From NCBI GenBank assembly GCA_013396755.1, contig VWZF01002942.1, positions 372,638 through 436,637 of the forward strand: a stretch of 64,000 nucleotides of DNA, read 5' to 3'. The translations under genes and the position numbers were made by a program. Positions 62,211-64,000 of this stretch are shown one piece after another. The stretch's first letter is position 1. Each line of letters opens with the position of its first letter. A model generated the notes under the pieces. It worked only from the letters and a program-made list of their open reading frames with translations. It did not search any database and had not been told where the DNA came from. The DNA comes from Sclerurus mexicanus (Eukaryota > Chordata > Aves > Passeriformes > Furnariidae).

Positions 62211-64000
62211 CTTGTGATAGTGGGAAGAGAACAACCTTTACTCAGATACCTCACCTCTGATCATTAGATTTTGCTTTGTCCTGTATGGATAATCCATCAC
62301 CTCCATTAGTCTCTGATATTGCTGTGCTAATTCCTGTCATCTGGAAGTTGAACGATATTATCAAAGAAAGATACTAGGGTAATCTGGTAAGGTCCACCTT
62401 TTGTAAACAAACATTACACTTTCTCATTTCCTGATATACTTACTTTAAAAAGCTTACTGCCAGACAAGTGATTTCATTTGACATGATTTTCTGACTTCTG
62501 GAATGGGCATTATCTGTTCTTTCTGCCCAGAGGCTGTAGACTGTGTTTTATTTTCATCTTAGATGTAATACTACCAATTTTCTTTCCCTCTTAGCTATTA
62601 GCCATCCTGCCCTCTAACACCATGTTCAAGATCACCATCTTTACTAAAAATTGAGGTAAAAATATGCATTTAGTTTTAGAATATGATGTAGACTATCTCT
62701 AAACCCCACTTCTTCCTCACTGGAAAGCATCATCACTTCCTTCTTACAGTATTATGTCGCAGCTGGATAACATCTTGCTCTTTTTTCAGATACCATATAC
62801 CATAATTCAACCTGATTTTCCAGATGAATTCTTCCTTCAGTCTCACATTTGAGATCCTTCCCAAGCCAGGCCTTTTTCTGTTTTGTTATGTGCTCTCTGC
62901 TTCTAATTTTTACCTCTTGATGCCACTTCCTTTCCACTTATGCCTTGAAGCCTCTACATATAAACTGTTTTGCCCTCTGTGAGATACAGGATCCCATCTT
63001 TTGCTTTTAAGATACCTAAGGCTTCTTCCACATTCAAATTTCTGTTTCCATTATACCAGCTGATTTTATTGCCAGGTTCTTTCATTTATCACAATTTCCT
63101 TTTCTGAAGTTGAGAATGTTCTATTTCCTTTCACCCTGAACTTTTCGTGACACAAATTGTGATCACCTACTCCAGGGTTGTTATTTACCATCAGGCTTTT
63201 GAGGGCATATTCCTGAACCATCCAAAAGCTTTCATTTTTACAGGCTCAGTGACAATTTGGAGGAGCATTTAATTGACTACCTCAGCGCAGAATGTCTGGC
63301 CCCAGCCAGAAGTAGCATGTATTCCCAAACTATTAACCAAGAATTAGAAATCTCACTGACTGTTTCTTTGTAACCACGCAGTACCATCTCTCCAATAATA
63401 CAGAGTTTTCTAGCTACCTCCAAAACTTCCACCCAGAGGCTGTAATGATCTCTGAGCACTCTCTTCTCAGTACAGTCTGTAACCAGCTTTTCCAAAAATA
63501 AATTGGAACTAAATGATGAGTTGTTTTATTACTTATGTTTTATTTGCAGACCATCACTTCCTTAACATAGAATATTATCACATATCTTTATTTTTACTTC
63601 TCTGTTTCCTAACACACAAATTCCCTCTAATTCTTGTTAGGAACACTGAGTTTTCTTCTATCACAAGGAGGGTGCCCTGAACTGTTTTATGAAATTCCCC
63701 CATTTTTTCCAAAAGTGTTGCAAATGGCATATCCACATTTCAGTTATTTCATTTTGATACATTAACATTACTTTTTTGCCTTTTCTGTATCTATCTTTTT
63801 CTTTTTTTCTTGCTACCCACCCTATGTTCTTCCTAGTCCCCATTGCTGTATTAGCATTTAATCTTCCTATTGCTGAGCAAAACCAAGGAGAAATATGAAT
63901 CTTTCAAAATTTTCTCTGTTCATTTCTTAATATGAAGATGACCTTATTATCTGTGGTGATTTCCTTCCTTTCTTCACAGATGGTGTAATCTAGAAGGGGT

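Larger units (their letters stand above)
52276..64000. other. Gene-free non-coding DNA, about 11.7 kb
   Basis: No gene, tRNA or confident transposon was seen. Listed items inside it are an AP-1 motif pair (53969-53985), a degenerate sauropsid repeat-like phrase (54463-54520), a 35-bp tandem duplication (60513-60582), a hairpin (61768-61813) and a G-rich tract (62176-62210). From about 62000 to the end the plus strand is clearly pyrimidine-rich, and several minus frames of 60-75 codons occur. This might be an old minus-strand retroelement, but no motif could be identified. Confidence 0.55.

Noticed and set aside
1..64000. Prokaryotic features such as operons, CRISPR arrays, insertion sequences, phage or ribosome binding sites
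   Set aside because: Avian-type CR1 elements with their octamer tails, a MIR-like SINE and the absence of long open frames point to vertebrate nuclear DNA. No direct-repeat array with uniform spacers was seen.

Overview
The window reads as intergenic or intronic nuclear DNA from a bird (less likely another sauropsid). Two things support this. First, there are six clear CR1 LINE fragments, four of which keep the CR1 3' end; in two of these the terminal ATTCTATG-type repeat is clear and in a third it is degenerate. Second, interspersed-repeat density is low (about 3.4 kb of recognisable CR1), SINEs are scarce, and the background is AT-rich and full of stops. I found no exon, tRNA, rRNA, CRISPR array, operon or bacterial-type signal. 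Nearly all open frames are under 130 codons, fall on both strands and match no family I recognise. The exceptions with recognisable protein sequence are remnants of CR1 reverse transcriptase.

Layout. 1-2977: gene-free. 2978-5120: a cluster of CR1 3' ends (one plus, two minus), with a possible much older CR1 relic between them. 5121-19979: gene-free DNA holding an ancient MIR-type SINE (about 10448-10600), a 61-bp tandem duplication and a small GC-richer patch near 8860-9030. 19980-21800: the largest element, a 1.8-kb 5'-truncated CR1 with a dead ORF2. 21801-34115: gene-free, with a second possible MIR tail near 24.2-24.4 kb and a candidate conserved regulatory block at about 31.35-32.0 kb. 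34116-34670: CR1 in minus orientation. 34671-44385: gene-free, with a well-paired 55-nt hairpin at 42133-42187 and an AT-rich simple repeat. 44386-44636: CR1 with an internal deletion. 44637-64000: gene-free, with a paired AP-1 motif, a miR-302-like-seed hairpin, small tandem duplications and a G-rich tract.

There is no set of cooperating genes to describe. The window is best seen as a transposon-scarred non-coding block whose function, if any, lies in cis-regulatory DNA or small structured RNA. All such calls come from reading the sequence by eye, without alignment, folding or expression data, and their confidence values reflect that. I found no convincing new biological system. The hairpins at 42133-42187 and 61768-61813, the helically phased AP-1 pair at 53969-53985 and the homeodomain-site-rich block near 31.4 kb are the places most worth checking.
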